From Streptomyces orinoci (GTDB lineage Bacteria; Actinomycetota; Actinomycetes; Streptomycetales; Streptomycetaceae), in the NCBI RefSeq assembly GCF_003121295.1, contig NZ_PHNC01000018.1, positions 1 through 54,053 of the forward strand: 54,053 nucleotides of DNA, given 5' to 3'. The position numbers were made by a program, and so were the translations under genes. Under the pieces are notes generated by a model. It was not told the origin of the DNA. It made no database searches and worked only from the letters and a program-made list of their open reading frames with translations. Positions 8,550 to 16,445 of the stretch are shown in pieces; the stretch's first letter is position 1; each line of letters begins with the position of its first letter.

Positions 8550-9611
8550 ATGCGCCGGACACCCTCACTGACACTGCTGACGGCCGGAGTCCTGGCCGGA
8601 GTCACCCTGGCGGCGGGCTGCTCGGCATCGTCCGGGCCGGCCAAGGAGACCAAGGTCGCCCTGGAGGGAGTGGGGGTGGTGGGCGACGGGCCCTTTGTCC
8701 CCTCCCCGCACAGCGATCTGCGGGGCGTCGCCTCCCTGGGCGGGGGCGGCGAGACATCGGGGGACGCACGCGGCGCCTTCGGCGGAACCCGGCGCAGCAG
8801 CCAGTGCGACAAGGACCAGTTGATCGGGCAGCTCACGGCCGACCCCGTCAAGGCGAAGGCATGGGCCGGTATCCGGGGTGTGGACGCCGGGGCCATCGGG
8901 CCCTATGTAAGGGGCCTGACCCCGGTGGTGCTGCTCCATGACACCCTGGTGAAGAACCACAACTACGAGGGGAGCGGCCGGACTTACGCCTATCTCTCGG
9001 TGCTCCAGGCCGGAGTGGCGGTACTGGTGGACCCCTATGGCCGCCCCGCGGTCAAATGCAATTGCGGCAACCCGCTGGGCTCGCCGGACACGCCGGCGAA
9101 GCCCTCGTACCAGGGGGCGCGCTGGGCGGGCTTCCAGGGGGCGGCGGTCACCGTGATCCGGCCCCGGCCCGCCGAGAAGGGGCCGCTGAGCAGCATTCCG
9201 CTGGTGGACCCCTTTGAGCGGAGCCGGGCCTTCGACCGGGCGGTGGGCAATGACGGCACCCGTGACTCCAAGCCGTTCTCTTGGACGCCGCCGGTGGGCT
9301 CGGCTTCGCCTGGTTCGCCCTCGCATACGCCGAGCGGGGCATCGCAGGGCGCGCGCTCGCCGGGTTCGCCCGGTCCATCCGCCGGGCCGTCGAGGAGGGC
9401 GCCGGAGACTTCGGCCTCCCCGCGGCAGGCCGCACCGGGTTCGCCGGAGGTGCGGCCGTCGCACGGGACGTCCAGCGGTGCCATGCGCCCCACGGAACCG
9501 CCCGCGCCGACGCGAAAGGTGCTGCCGGTGCCGAGCGAACCCGGCCCGGCGAAGCCGCCGTTGGACGGGATGTCCAGCCGTGCGGCCGCGCCGACGCGGG
9601 GCGCCCCCTAA
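8550..9611 (+). CDS. Lipoprotein, probable DUF6777 family
   Basis: A 353-aa protein with a lipoprotein signal peptide; the lipobox LAAGC places the lipidated Cys at residue 24. The folded region (about 75-245) includes QCDKDQLIGQLTAD, GVDAGAIGPYVRGLTPVVLL, and PAVKCNCGNPL with two closely spaced Cys. I recall this as a Streptomyces domain now called DUF6777, often next to Ser/Thr kinases; that name is from memory. The last 100 residues are a Ser/Pro/Ala-rich, probably disordered tail that reads straight into the repeat pair, so the C-terminus may have been extended by repeat insertion. Its role with the kinase is inferred from adjacency. Confidence 0.75.
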   Translation: MRRTPSLTLLTAGVLAGVTLAAGCSASSGPAKETKVALEGVGVVGDGPFVPSPHSDLRGVASLGGGGETSGDARGAFGGTRRSSQCDKDQLIGQLTADPVKAKAWAGIRGVDAGAIGPYVRGLTPVVLLHDTLVKNHNYEGSGRTYAYLSVLQAGVAVLVDPYGRPAVKCNCGNPLGSPDTPAKPSYQGARWAGFQGAAVTVIRPRPAEKGPLSSIPLVDPFERSRAFDRAVGNDGTRDSKPFSWTPPVGSASPGSPSHTPSGASQGARSPGSPGPSAGPSRRAPETSASPRQAAPGSPEVRPSHGTSSGAMRPTEPPAPTRKVLPVPSEPGPAKPPLDGMSSRAAAPTRGAP

Positions 9612-9740
9612 GGGGCGCGGGGAACTGCGCGACCAGCCCCGGACGGCCTGCACGTGCGGGGGATGCTTGGCGCGATTTCGGGTGCGGGTTGCGTGTGGCC
9701 GGTCGCGCAGTTCCCCGCGCCCCCGAGGGGCGCCCTGAGG
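9606..9740. repeat. Inverted pair of Streptomyces interspersed repeats (copies 2 and 3)
   Basis: GGGGCGCGGGGAACTGCGCGACCAGCC at about 9612 is answered by GGCCGGTCGCGCAGTTCCCCGCGCCCC at about 9696. The two arms are inverted, separated by roughly 55 nt, and can form a long stem. The downstream arm is followed by GAGGGGCGCCCTGAGGGGCGCC, itself a pairable G/C block. The stop codon of the lipoprotein gene lies at the left edge. The structure is a plausible terminator for the kinase-lipoprotein transcript. Confidence 0.75.
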
Positions 9741-9957
9741 GGCGCCTCTACGGGGCCCAGCTCGCCTTCTCCCACAAGCACCGGATGCCGCGGGCGACTT
9801 CGCGGGCGCCGTCATCCGTGATGCGCTCCGGACCGTCCCCCGCCGCGCCCGGCGACTCCGTCCGGCTGAGTGCCGTGCGTGGCGCCACCGGGGGACCCGG
9901 CCGGCTGCCCGATGCTGTCCCGGCGCAGACCGCGCCCCGACGGCGAAGGAGCCCCCC

Positions 9958-9996
9958 GTGGTACACCCCGAGCTGCCCTGCCGGACCGCGAGATGA
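9958..9996 (+). other. Twelve-codon mini-ORF with a strong Shine-Dalgarno, overlapping the next start
   Basis: GAAGGAG at 9945-9951 is spaced 6 nt from GTG 9958, which opens a 12-codon frame (VVHPELPCRTAR) whose TGA overlaps ATG 9993 as ATGA. It may be a translational-coupling leader for the next gene, or it may mark a start or frame problem. No codon in the larger frame can use this ribosome binding site directly. Confidence 0.35.
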
Positions 9997-10982
9997 CAGG
10001 CCCGTGGTCCGCCGCGCTGGGTGCCGCCCTGGCGCTGGTGCTCAGCGCGCCCGCCTCGGCGGCCGGTCCGCAGCTTCCCGCCCGCGCCTGGCTGGCGCGT
10101 TCCTCGCCGATCGTGACCGCCGACCAGGCCGGCCGCTCGGTGTATGTACTGCGCGGCGACCAGGCGCGCTGGGACGCCGACGGCGGAGACGGCGGAGTGC
10201 TGTGGTCCTGGAGCGCGGACGGCCGGGAGGAACTCGCCGACCTCGATCCCGACACCTCCTGGACCAACCCCAGCGAGGCCAAGCTCCGTGAACTGGGCGG
10301 GCACCGCTATCTGCTGGCCACCGCCTCCGGCGGGCTGGCCGCGGTGATCGGCTACCCGGGCCGCTCGGTGTACTGGGCGGCCGACACCGGCAGCGGAAAC
10401 GCCCATAGCATCGAGCTGCTGCCGGACGGCAATGTGGCGGTGGCCGCCAGCACCGGCGGCTATGTACGGCTGTACGCCGCCTCCCTGGGCCCCCGGGCCA
10501 CCGAGCACATCCAGGTCTCCCTGCCGGGGGCGCACGGGGTGCACTGGGATCCGGACACCCGGCTGCTGTGGGCGCTGGGCAGCCGGGAGCTGATCGCCCT
10601 GCGGGTGGACGGCCCCTCCGACGATCCCGGCCTGACCGTGGTGCACCGCACCGCCCTGCCCACCCGGCAGGGCCATGACCTGGCCGCGGTGGCCAAGTCC
10701 CCGGGGCGGCTGTGGGTGACCACCGCCTCGGCGGTGTACCAGTACGCCACCAGGCAGCGGAAGTTCGTCACCTATCCGCTGCAGTCGCGCATCAGCGCCC
10801 CGGACGTCAAGAGCATCGGGGACGACCCGGCCACCGGCCAGATCCTGGTCGCCCGCCCGGAACCGGGGCACTCCTGCGCCTGGTGCACCTCCAGCCTGAC
10901 GCTGTACCAGCCGGACGGCCGACGGACCCTGCTGCACGGCGCCATGTACAAGGCCCGGTGGTGGACGACGGGCCGCAAGTGA
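9993..10982 (+). CDS. Secreted beta-propeller-like protein, probable DUF6528 family
   Basis: A 329-aa protein with a hydrophobic N-terminus (GPWSAALGAALALVLSAP, cleavage near ASA-AGP) and repeated strand-like blocks: SPIVTADQAGRSVYVL, GVLWSWSADG, YLLATASGGLAAVIGYP, SIELLPDGNVAVAAS, HGVHWDPDTRLLWALG, HDLAAVAKSPGRLWVT. These look like blades of a propeller, and the opening TADQ-x-V-VL with WSW resembles the family I remember as DUF6528. Start choice is uncertain. ATG 9993 gives a signal peptide without the usual basic N-region. ATG 9912 adds 27 Arg/Pro-rich residues and has no ribosome binding site. Convergent with the next gene 22 bp away. Confidence 0.65.
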   Translation: MTGPWSAALGAALALVLSAPASAAGPQLPARAWLARSSPIVTADQAGRSVYVLRGDQARWDADGGDGGVLWSWSADGREELADLDPDTSWTNPSEAKLRELGGHRYLLATASGGLAAVIGYPGRSVYWAADTGSGNAHSIELLPDGNVAVAASTGGYVRLYAASLGPRATEHIQVSLPGAHGVHWDPDTRLLWALGSRELIALRVDGPSDDPGLTVVHRTALPTRQGHDLAAVAKSPGRLWVTTASAVYQYATRQRKFVTYPLQSRISAPDVKSIGDDPATGQILVARPEPGHSCAWCTSSLTLYQPDGRRTLLHGAMYKARWWTTGRK

Positions 10983-11004
10983 GCGTCCCACCGTGGGCCA
11001 GGGT

Positions 11005-12195
11005 TCAGCGCACCACCGGGTGCGGCGCCCCCGCCGCCAGCCGGGCCCGGACGTCCGCCGCCGCCTGAACGCTGTCCGGCACCTGCTCCCACAGCGCCAG
11101 CAGCGCCCCGGCCAGCGGCCGGGCCCGCTCCCCGCTGTGCTGCCAGCAGTAGTGGGCCCGCTTGAGCGCGGCCACCGCCTCGGTGTCGGTGGGCCCGCCC
11201 CGGGCCAGCCGGGCGGCCGCGGCGGACATCCACAGTTCGGCGGCGCGCGGATGGTCACCGGCCAGCCGGGCCAGATCGGCGCGTACCTCCACCCACAGCC
11301 CGGCCTCCGGGCTCTGCGGCCCGTACCTCCGCAGCACCTGCTGCTCCCAGGCGGCCGCCATGGCCGCCGCCTCGTTGTGCCGGCCGGCGTTGGCGGCGGC
11401 CAGGATGCGCGGCAGCGGATCCTCCTGCGGCGCCGGGGCGGCGCCCGGCGGGATGGCATCCTCCCTGCGCGGCGCGGGAGTTGGCGCCGCGGCGGCGGGG
11501 GCGGCCGGGGCATGGGCGGGGTTGGCCAGCACCGGTCCCGTGGTGCCGTACTGCAGGGCCAGCAGCCCGTCCGGCAACGTGGCCTGGCCCAGGGCGAGAT
11601 GGTGCAGCAGCGCCGGGTCCAGCACCGGCCCGGCGGTGGGGTGGCCGACGCTGAGCGCGGTGAGGAAGGCCCGGGTGTAGGGGCCGGCCTCGACCGGCGG
11701 GCGGTCGGGGCGGGGGGCGACCACCCCGCACAGCGCCAGCCCGCCGGCCAGCCGCCCGTCCTGGGCGGCGGCGGCCACATAAGGCCAGGCGGCGGCGTCC
11801 GCCTCCAGGTCCGCCAGCAGCAGCGTCGGACCGGAGTGCGCGGCCATGGCGCCGAGCAGCCACTCCCAGGGCAGCCCGTTGTGGCGGACGGTGGCGGGCG
11901 TGGACTCCCGCAGCGCCAGGTGCAGTTGTCCGCCGCGCCGGGAGGGGACCATCAGCTGTCCGGTGACCCAGACCAGCAGCGGGCCGGGCACCGTGGCGGC
12001 GTCCCGCAGATAGGCCAGGACGCTCTGCGGCCCGGCCATGGCGGGCAGTTGCACCACATCCACCTCGTCGGCGGCGAGCAGGGTACGCGGACCGGCGCCG
12101 GCGATGGCGTGCGCGGTCGGATTGGGCAGGGTGCCCCGCCGCCGGTCAGGGGTGCCGTCCAGCAGCAGAACACAACCATGGGTCGGGTGGTCCAA
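11005..12195 (-). CDS. Hypothetical protein, 396 aa, two-part
   Basis: I do not recognise a named family. The first half (to about residue 215) is alpha/beta-like with hydrophobic strands (CVLLLDGTP, VDVVQLP, PLLVWVTGQLM, PTLLLADLEAD, GLALCGVVAPRP) and recalls the fold of bacterial caspase-like or CHAT-like sensors, but no convincing His/Cys dyad can be placed. A Pro/Ala linker follows (about 220-260). The C-terminal part is helical and TPR-like (NEAAAMAAAWEQQVLRRYG, SPEAGLWVEVRADLARLAGD). It starts at TTG 12195 with GGAAGGAAG 5 nt upstream. It has no signal peptide and no evident operon partner. Confidence 0.7.
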   Translation of the reverse strand: MDHPTHGCVLLLDGTPDRRRGTLPNPTAHAIAGAGPRTLLAADEVDVVQLPAMAGPQSVLAYLRDAATVPGPLLVWVTGQLMVPSRRGGQLHLALRESTPATVRHNGLPWEWLLGAMAAHSGPTLLLADLEADAAAWPYVAAAAQDGRLAGGLALCGVVAPRPDRPPVEAGPYTRAFLTALSVGHPTAGPVLDPALLHHLALGQATLPDGLLALQYGTTGPVLANPAHAPAAPAAAAPTPAPRREDAIPPGAAPAPQEDPLPRILAAANAGRHNEAAAMAAAWEQQVLRRYGPQSPEAGLWVEVRADLARLAGDHPRAAELWMSAAAARLARGGPTDTEAVAALKRAHYCWQHSGERARPLAGALLALWEQVPDSVQAAADVRARLAAGAPHPVVR

Positions 12196-12291
12196 CGCGT
12201 TCTTCCTTCCGGCGTCCGTGACGTACGAAGCAACTGTAGGCGCCGGTAACGGAGTCCAGACCGCCGATCCCCCGGTCCGGGCACAGCACTC

Positions 12292-12323
12292 GGGCCCCGT
12301 CCCGGCCGTCCGGGACGGGGCCC
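12292..12323 (-). terminator. Strong hairpin terminator downstream of the SH3-like gene
   Basis: A perfect 14-bp stem, GGGCCCCGTCCCGG with CCGGGACGGGGCCC, closes on a CCGT loop. It lies 20 bp beyond the stop codon of the minus-strand gene ending at 12344. Confidence 0.75.
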
Positions 12324-12343
12324 TTGCCCGGGTACGGGCGGGA

Positions 12344-12754
12344 TCACCCCATGGCGTTGCGGGATTCCGCGCTCTGGTCGGCGGCGCTGCGGTTGACGCC
12401 CCGGCAGCGCGGGACCTCGCCGGTGTTGCCCACCCACTTGGCGGCGACCCAGGTGTCGCGGTCGCGCAGCAGGTACCAGATGCCGTTGCGGCCGACCTCC
12501 TGGGCGTGCACCTTGCACCGCAGGCCGACCTGGGTGCGGTACTTGAGGATCCCGCGCGAGGAGGAGTCCAGGCTGGGGTAGGCGCGCTCGTTGACGCCCT
12601 GGAGGGCGATGACCGTGCCGTACGGCAGCCGGGCTCCCGGCGGCGCCGGGGCCGCGCCGGCCGGCCCGGAGGCCAGCAGGGAACCGCCGAGGGCGGCGAC
12701 CGCGATCAGGGTGGCGGGCACCTTTCCGACGCGCTGCGCGAGTGTCCGGAACAT
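12344..12754 (-). CDS. Small secreted protein, probably SH3-like
   Basis: A 136-aa protein with a signal peptide (MFRTLAQRVGKVPATLIAV, cleavage after SGPAGA-APA). The mature part has the pattern of bacterial SH3 domains: NERAYPSLDSSSRGILKY, TQVGLRCKVHAQEVGRNGIWYLL and TWVAAKWVGN, with two Cys that could pair (LRCK and PRCRG). Such domains often bind wall peptides. The start at 12754 has GGGAG 6 nt upstream. It is followed by a strong terminator, so it is probably monocistronic. Confidence 0.8.
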   Translation of the reverse strand: MFRTLAQRVGKVPATLIAVAALGGSLLASGPAGAAPAPPGARLPYGTVIALQGVNERAYPSLDSSSRGILKYRTQVGLRCKVHAQEVGRNGIWYLLRDRDTWVAAKWVGNTGEVPRCRGVNRSAADQSAESRNAMG

Positions 12755-12857
12755 GAGGAACTCCCTGGTTCTAAGTGGATAAAGCATTGCCCAGGTTCCA
12801 CTGGCAAACTCCGCATAAACGCGAACAGCGGATAAATAGGGCGATTTGTCGACAGAG

Positions 12858-13880
12858 TCACTCCTCGGGCTCCGTCCGCCGGCGCGCCCGGCTGGGCTGG
12901 ACCCGCTTCGGCTCGCCCTTCATCTTGGGATGCTCGGGCGGATAGGGCAGATCGCCCAGCCCATGCTCCCGCTCGTCCCTGGCGGCCAGTTCCAGCGCGG
13001 CGTCCAGCGCACAGGGGTGTTCGTCCATGGCCGCATGGACATCGCCCCGCTCGGCGTACCGGGCGGGCATGGTGCGCAGATCGAAGTCCTCCGGCACCGC
13101 GTCGGCGAGCTCCTCCCACAACAGCGGCGCGGAGACCGGGGCATGGGGCCTGGGGCGCACCGAGTAGGCGCTGGCGATGGTGCGGTCCCGGGCCGTCTGG
13201 TTGTAGTCCACAAACACCTTGCTGCCGCGCTCCTCCTTCCACCAGGCGGTGGTCACCTCCTCCGGCATCCGCCGCTCCAGTTCCCGGGCGACGGCAATGG
13301 CGGCCCGCCGTACCTGGACGAAGGTCCACCGGGGGACGATGGGGATGAAGACATGCAGTCCGCGGCCCCCGGAGGTCTTGGGCCAGCCGGTCAGGCCCAG
13401 TTCGCCGAGGACCGCGCGCAGTTCGGACGCGGCGCGGACCGCCTCCGGGTAGCCGGTGCCGGGCTGGGGGTCGAGGTCGATGCGCAGCTCGTCCGGGTGG
13501 TCGGTGTCCAGGCGGCGGACCGGCCAGGGGTGGAAGGTGAGACAGCCCAGATTGGCGGCCCAGAGCACGGCGGCGGGCTCGGTGGGGCAGATCTCGTCGG
13601 CGTAGCGGCCGCTGGGGAAGGCGATCCGGCCGGTGGGGATCCACTCGGGGAGGTTCTTGGGGGCGCGCTTCTGGAAGAAGGACTCGCCCTCCACTCCGTC
13701 CGGATAGCGCTCCAGGGTCGTCGGCCGGTCCCTCAGCGCCCGCAGAACGCCGTCGGCGACGGTCAGGTAGTAACTGGCGACGTCGTACTTGGTGATTCCC
13801 AGCCGGGGGAAGTAGACCTTGTCCGGGTTCGACAGCCGTACCGTCCGCTCACCGACGGTCAGCTCCAGCGTCTGTGCCAT
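12858..13880 (-). CDS. ligD: Non-homologous end-joining DNA polymerase (LigD polymerase domain, AEP superfamily)
   Basis: A 340-aa stand-alone polymerase of the archaeo-eukaryotic primase type found in LigD. It opens with VRLSNPDKVYFPRLGITKYD, carries the metal-binding pair D135/D137 (ELRIDLDPQPG) and the SGGRGLHVFIP block with H176, and includes DYNQTARDRTIASAYSVR. It fills gaps and adds nucleotides during end joining with Ku and a ligase. The fused phosphoesterase and ligase domains of full LigD are absent. The ATP-dependent ligase gene lies 103 bp away on the other strand. No ku gene is in the window. The last 30 residues are basic and probably disordered. Confidence 0.93.
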   Translation of the reverse strand: MAQTLELTVGERTVRLSNPDKVYFPRLGITKYDVASYYLTVADGVLRALRDRPTTLERYPDGVEGESFFQKRAPKNLPEWIPTGRIAFPSGRYADEICPTEPAAVLWAANLGCLTFHPWPVRRLDTDHPDELRIDLDPQPGTGYPEAVRAASELRAVLGELGLTGWPKTSGGRGLHVFIPIVPRWTFVQVRRAAIAVARELERRMPEEVTTAWWKEERGSKVFVDYNQTARDRTIASAYSVRPRPHAPVSAPLLWEELADAVPEDFDLRTMPARYAERGDVHAAMDEHPCALDAALELAARDEREHGLGDLPYPPEHPKMKGEPKRVQPSRARRRTEPEE

Positions 13881-13983
13881 GCGGCCACGCTAGGCGGCGG
13901 CCGGGACGGCCGCGCGTCGGCGGACGGGGAGGCCGCGGGCCCCCGGCGGGCGGCGGCGAGCGGGCGCCCGCACAATCACCACC

Positions 13984-15048
13984 ATGGACCTTCCGGTGAT
14001 GCCGCCGCTGGCGCCGATGCTGGCCAAGCCGGTGGCGGAGATTCCGCCCGGGATGCTCTACGAGGCCAAATGGGACGGCTTCCGGGCCATCGTCTTCCGC
14101 GACGGCCCGGAGCTGGAGCTGGGCAGCCGCTCCGGGCGGCCGCTGACCCGCTACTTCCCGGAACTGGTCCAGGCCCTGGCGGAACAACTGCCGCCACGCT
14201 GTGTGCTGGACGGCGAGATCGTCATTGTGCGCGGCGGGCGACTGGACTTCGACGCACTGCTGGAGCGCATCCACCCGGCGGCCTCCCGGGTCCGCCATCT
14301 GGCCGAGGTGACCCCGGCCTCCTTTGTCGCCTTCGACCTGCTGGCCCTGGGCGACCGGTCGCTGCTGGAGACCGGGCAGCGCACCCGCCGCGAGGAGCTC
14401 ACCCGGGCCCTGGCCAAGGCCCGCGACCCGGTGTTCACCGCCCCCGCCACCTATGACCTCGCCCTGGCCCGCCGCTGGTTCGAGCACTTCGAGGGGGCGG
14501 GCCTGGACGGAGTGGTGGCCAAACCGCCCGGGCTGCCCTACCGGCCCGGCGAGCGGGTGATGGCCAAGGTCAAGCACGAGCGCACCGCGGACTGTGTGGT
14601 GGCCGGGCTGCGGCCGCACAAGACCGGCCCGGTGGTCGGCTCACTGCTGCTGGGCCTGCACGACCGGGCGGGCCGGCTCCAGCACGTGGGGGTGTGCGCC
14701 GCCTTCTCCATGCCGCGGCGCCGGGAGCTGATGGCCGAACTGGAGCCCCTGCGGATGCCCTCGGCCGAGGGGCATCCCTGGCAGGACTGGGCCGACCCGG
14801 AGGCCCAGGCGGCCGGCCGGCTGCCCGGCGGGCCCAGCCGCTGGACCGGCAAGAAGGATCTGTCCTGGATCCCGCTGCGCCCCGAGCGGGTCTGCGAGGT
14901 GGCCTACGACCATATGCAGGGCGACCGCTTCCGGCACACAGCGCAGTTCCGCCGCTGGCGGCCGGACCGGGAGCCGGAACAGTGCACCTATGAACAGCTC
15001 CAGGAGCCGGTCCGCTATGACCTCAAAGAGGTCCTGGGCGGCGGCTGA
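13984..15048 (+). CDS. ligC: ATP-dependent DNA ligase (LigC type)
   Basis: A 354-aa ligase. Motif I is EAKWDGFRA with the adenylated lysine K29; motif III (LDGEIVIV), motif IIIa (FVAFDLLAL), motif IV (DGVVAK) and motif V (VKHERTADCVV) follow in order, then a C-terminal OB-fold. Length and domain content match the LigC-like ligases of mycobacteria and Streptomyces, which back up LigD in NHEJ and base-excision repair. No Shine-Dalgarno is visible before ATG 13984, so the transcript may be leaderless. The 103-bp gap it shares with the polymerase gene must hold both promoters. Confidence 0.94.
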   Translation: MDLPVMPPLAPMLAKPVAEIPPGMLYEAKWDGFRAIVFRDGPELELGSRSGRPLTRYFPELVQALAEQLPPRCVLDGEIVIVRGGRLDFDALLERIHPAASRVRHLAEVTPASFVAFDLLALGDRSLLETGQRTRREELTRALAKARDPVFTAPATYDLALARRWFEHFEGAGLDGVVAKPPGLPYRPGERVMAKVKHERTADCVVAGLRPHKTGPVVGSLLLGLHDRAGRLQHVGVCAAFSMPRRRELMAELEPLRMPSAEGHPWQDWADPEAQAAGRLPGGPSRWTGKKDLSWIPLRPERVCEVAYDHMQGDRFRHTAQFRRWRPDREPEQCTYEQLQEPVRYDLKEVLGGG

Positions 15049-15174
15049 CCGCCCCACCCGGCCGGAGCAACCTGGGCCCGTACGGCCCTGCGCGGTGCAG
15101 CACATCCCGGCCTGACGTGGCATCACACCCCAGACCCGGCACACCGCGAGACCCCCGGGCGAAGGGACGGAACC

Positions 15175-16317
15175 ATGCCGGCCAGGAGTGGCGCCCTGCT
15201 AGCGATCTGTACGGGCACGATCTGCGCGAGCCTGGCCTGCGCCGGGCTCGCCGCGCTGGCGATGGCACCGGCCCGGGCGGCCGGTCCGGGCGGCGGTTCG
15301 CCGTTCTGGACGGAGCCGCTGAGCCGGGCCACCAAGCAGCTGCTGACCTGGCGGGAACGCGGCCGCGAGCAGGACGCCGAGGCCATCCGGCGGATCGCCG
15401 ACCAGCCGACTGCCGTCTGGCTCACCGGAGACGACCCCTTTGAGCAGGCCGAGGAGGTCACCCGGGCCGCCGCCCGGTCCGGCCGTATCCCGCTGCTGGT
15501 GGCGTACAACATCCCGCACCGCGACTGCGGCCAGTACTCCTCCGGCGGGGCACCGGACGCCACCGCCTACCGCACCTGGGTGGCCCGCGCGGCGCAGGGC
15601 ATCGGCGACCGCCGGGCCTGGGTGGTGCTGGAGCCGGACGCGGTGGCGCAGTGGGTGTCCGGCTGCGTCCCGGCCCCCGCCGCCGAGGACCGCCTGGACC
15701 TGCTGGCCGAGGCGGTACGCAGCCTCCGGGCGCACCCCGGCGTCTCGGTGTATCTGGACGCGGGCAACGCGGGCTGGATCGCCGACCAGGCGGCGCTGGC
15801 CTCCGCCCTGCGTCGGGCCGGGGTGGCGCAGGCCAATGGCTTCGCCCTCAATGTGGCCAACTTCCATACCACCGAGGTCACCCGGGCCTATGGCGACGCC
15901 CTCTCCCAACGGCTGGGCGGCGCGCACTACATCATCGACACCAGCCGCAACGGCAATGGTCCGCTGCCCCAACAGCCGGGCGCCGGCGGCTCGGACGAGG
16001 CATGGTGCAATCCCCCGGGGCGGGCCCTGGGCGCGGCGCCGACCACCGTCACCGGTGACCCCCGGGTGGACGCCCTGGTCTGGGTCAAGCGCCCCGGGGA
16101 GTCGGACGGCAGCTGCCGGGGGGCGCCACCGGCCGGTGAGTGGTGGCCCGAGTACGCCCTGGGCCTGGCCACCACTCCGCCGACCCAGCCACCGGAGATC
16201 CCGCCGTTCCCGGCCCCGCCACCGGCTCCGCCAACCCGGGCGAGCCAGGCGAACCCGGCCGCTCCCGCCCCGGCCCCACCGGCTCCGGCCGCTCCCGCTC
16301 CGGCCCCGGCGCACTGA
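15175..16317 (+). CDS. Secreted glycoside hydrolase family 6 cellulase
   Basis: A 380-aa protein with a signal peptide (hydrophobic LLAICTGTICASLACAGL, cleavage near ARA-AGP) and a GH6 catalytic domain. The family's Asp residues appear at D117 (IPHRDCGQYSSGG) and D155 (VVLEPDAVAQW), with later blocks VSVYLDAGNAGWI, GFALNVANFHTT and YIIDTSRNGNG, plus two Cys pairs. GH6 enzymes invert beta-1,4-glucan bonds. The C-terminal 50 residues are a Pro/Ala linker-like tail with no cellulose-binding module after it. ATG 15175 has AAGGGACGG upstream. Its convergent neighbour is a cellulose-synthase-like GT2. Confidence 0.92.
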   Translation: MPARSGALLAICTGTICASLACAGLAALAMAPARAAGPGGGSPFWTEPLSRATKQLLTWRERGREQDAEAIRRIADQPTAVWLTGDDPFEQAEEVTRAAARSGRIPLLVAYNIPHRDCGQYSSGGAPDATAYRTWVARAAQGIGDRRAWVVLEPDAVAQWVSGCVPAPAAEDRLDLLAEAVRSLRAHPGVSVYLDAGNAGWIADQAALASALRRAGVAQANGFALNVANFHTTEVTRAYGDALSQRLGGAHYIIDTSRNGNGPLPQQPGAGGSDEAWCNPPGRALGAAPTTVTGDPRVDALVWVKRPGESDGSCRGAPPAGEWWPEYALGLATTPPTQPPEIPPFPAPPPAPPTRASQANPAAPAPAPPAPAAPAPAPAH

Positions 16318-16356
16318 TCCTGTGAGCGGCCCCACGCCCTCGGTCACGCGCCATGT

Positions 16357-16440
16357 GCGGGCCGTCTGTGGCTGGTCGCGCCCACGCGGCGGAGCCGCAT
16401 GACACAGCCGCCCCGCGCCCCTTACTGGGCGCCTACCGGG
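16357..16440. repeat. Derived copy (4) of the interspersed repeat with an inserted GC palindrome
   Basis: GGGCCGTCTGTGGCTGGTCGCGC matches the repeat start, is interrupted by CCACGCGGCGGAGCCGCATGACACAG, and resumes with CCCCGCGCCCCTTACTGGGCGCC. The insert carries GCGGCGGAGCCGC, a small palindrome. It lies between the convergent GH6 and GT2 genes and may terminate both. Confidence 0.65.
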
Positions 16441-16445
16441 GCCCC

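Noticed and set aside
9606..9740. A CRISPR array or transposon end suggested by repeated palindromes
   Set aside because: Only two inverted copies are present, spacing and orientation do not fit an array, and there are no cas or transposase genes. The block matches dispersed intergenic repeat copies elsewhere in the window.
8565..11780. A 1071-codon open frame on the minus strand across the lipoprotein and propeller-like genes
   Set aside because: It is an antisense shadow created by high GC content. The sense-strand genes have signal peptides, ribosome binding sites and family motifs, while this frame is Arg/Pro-rich with no domain.
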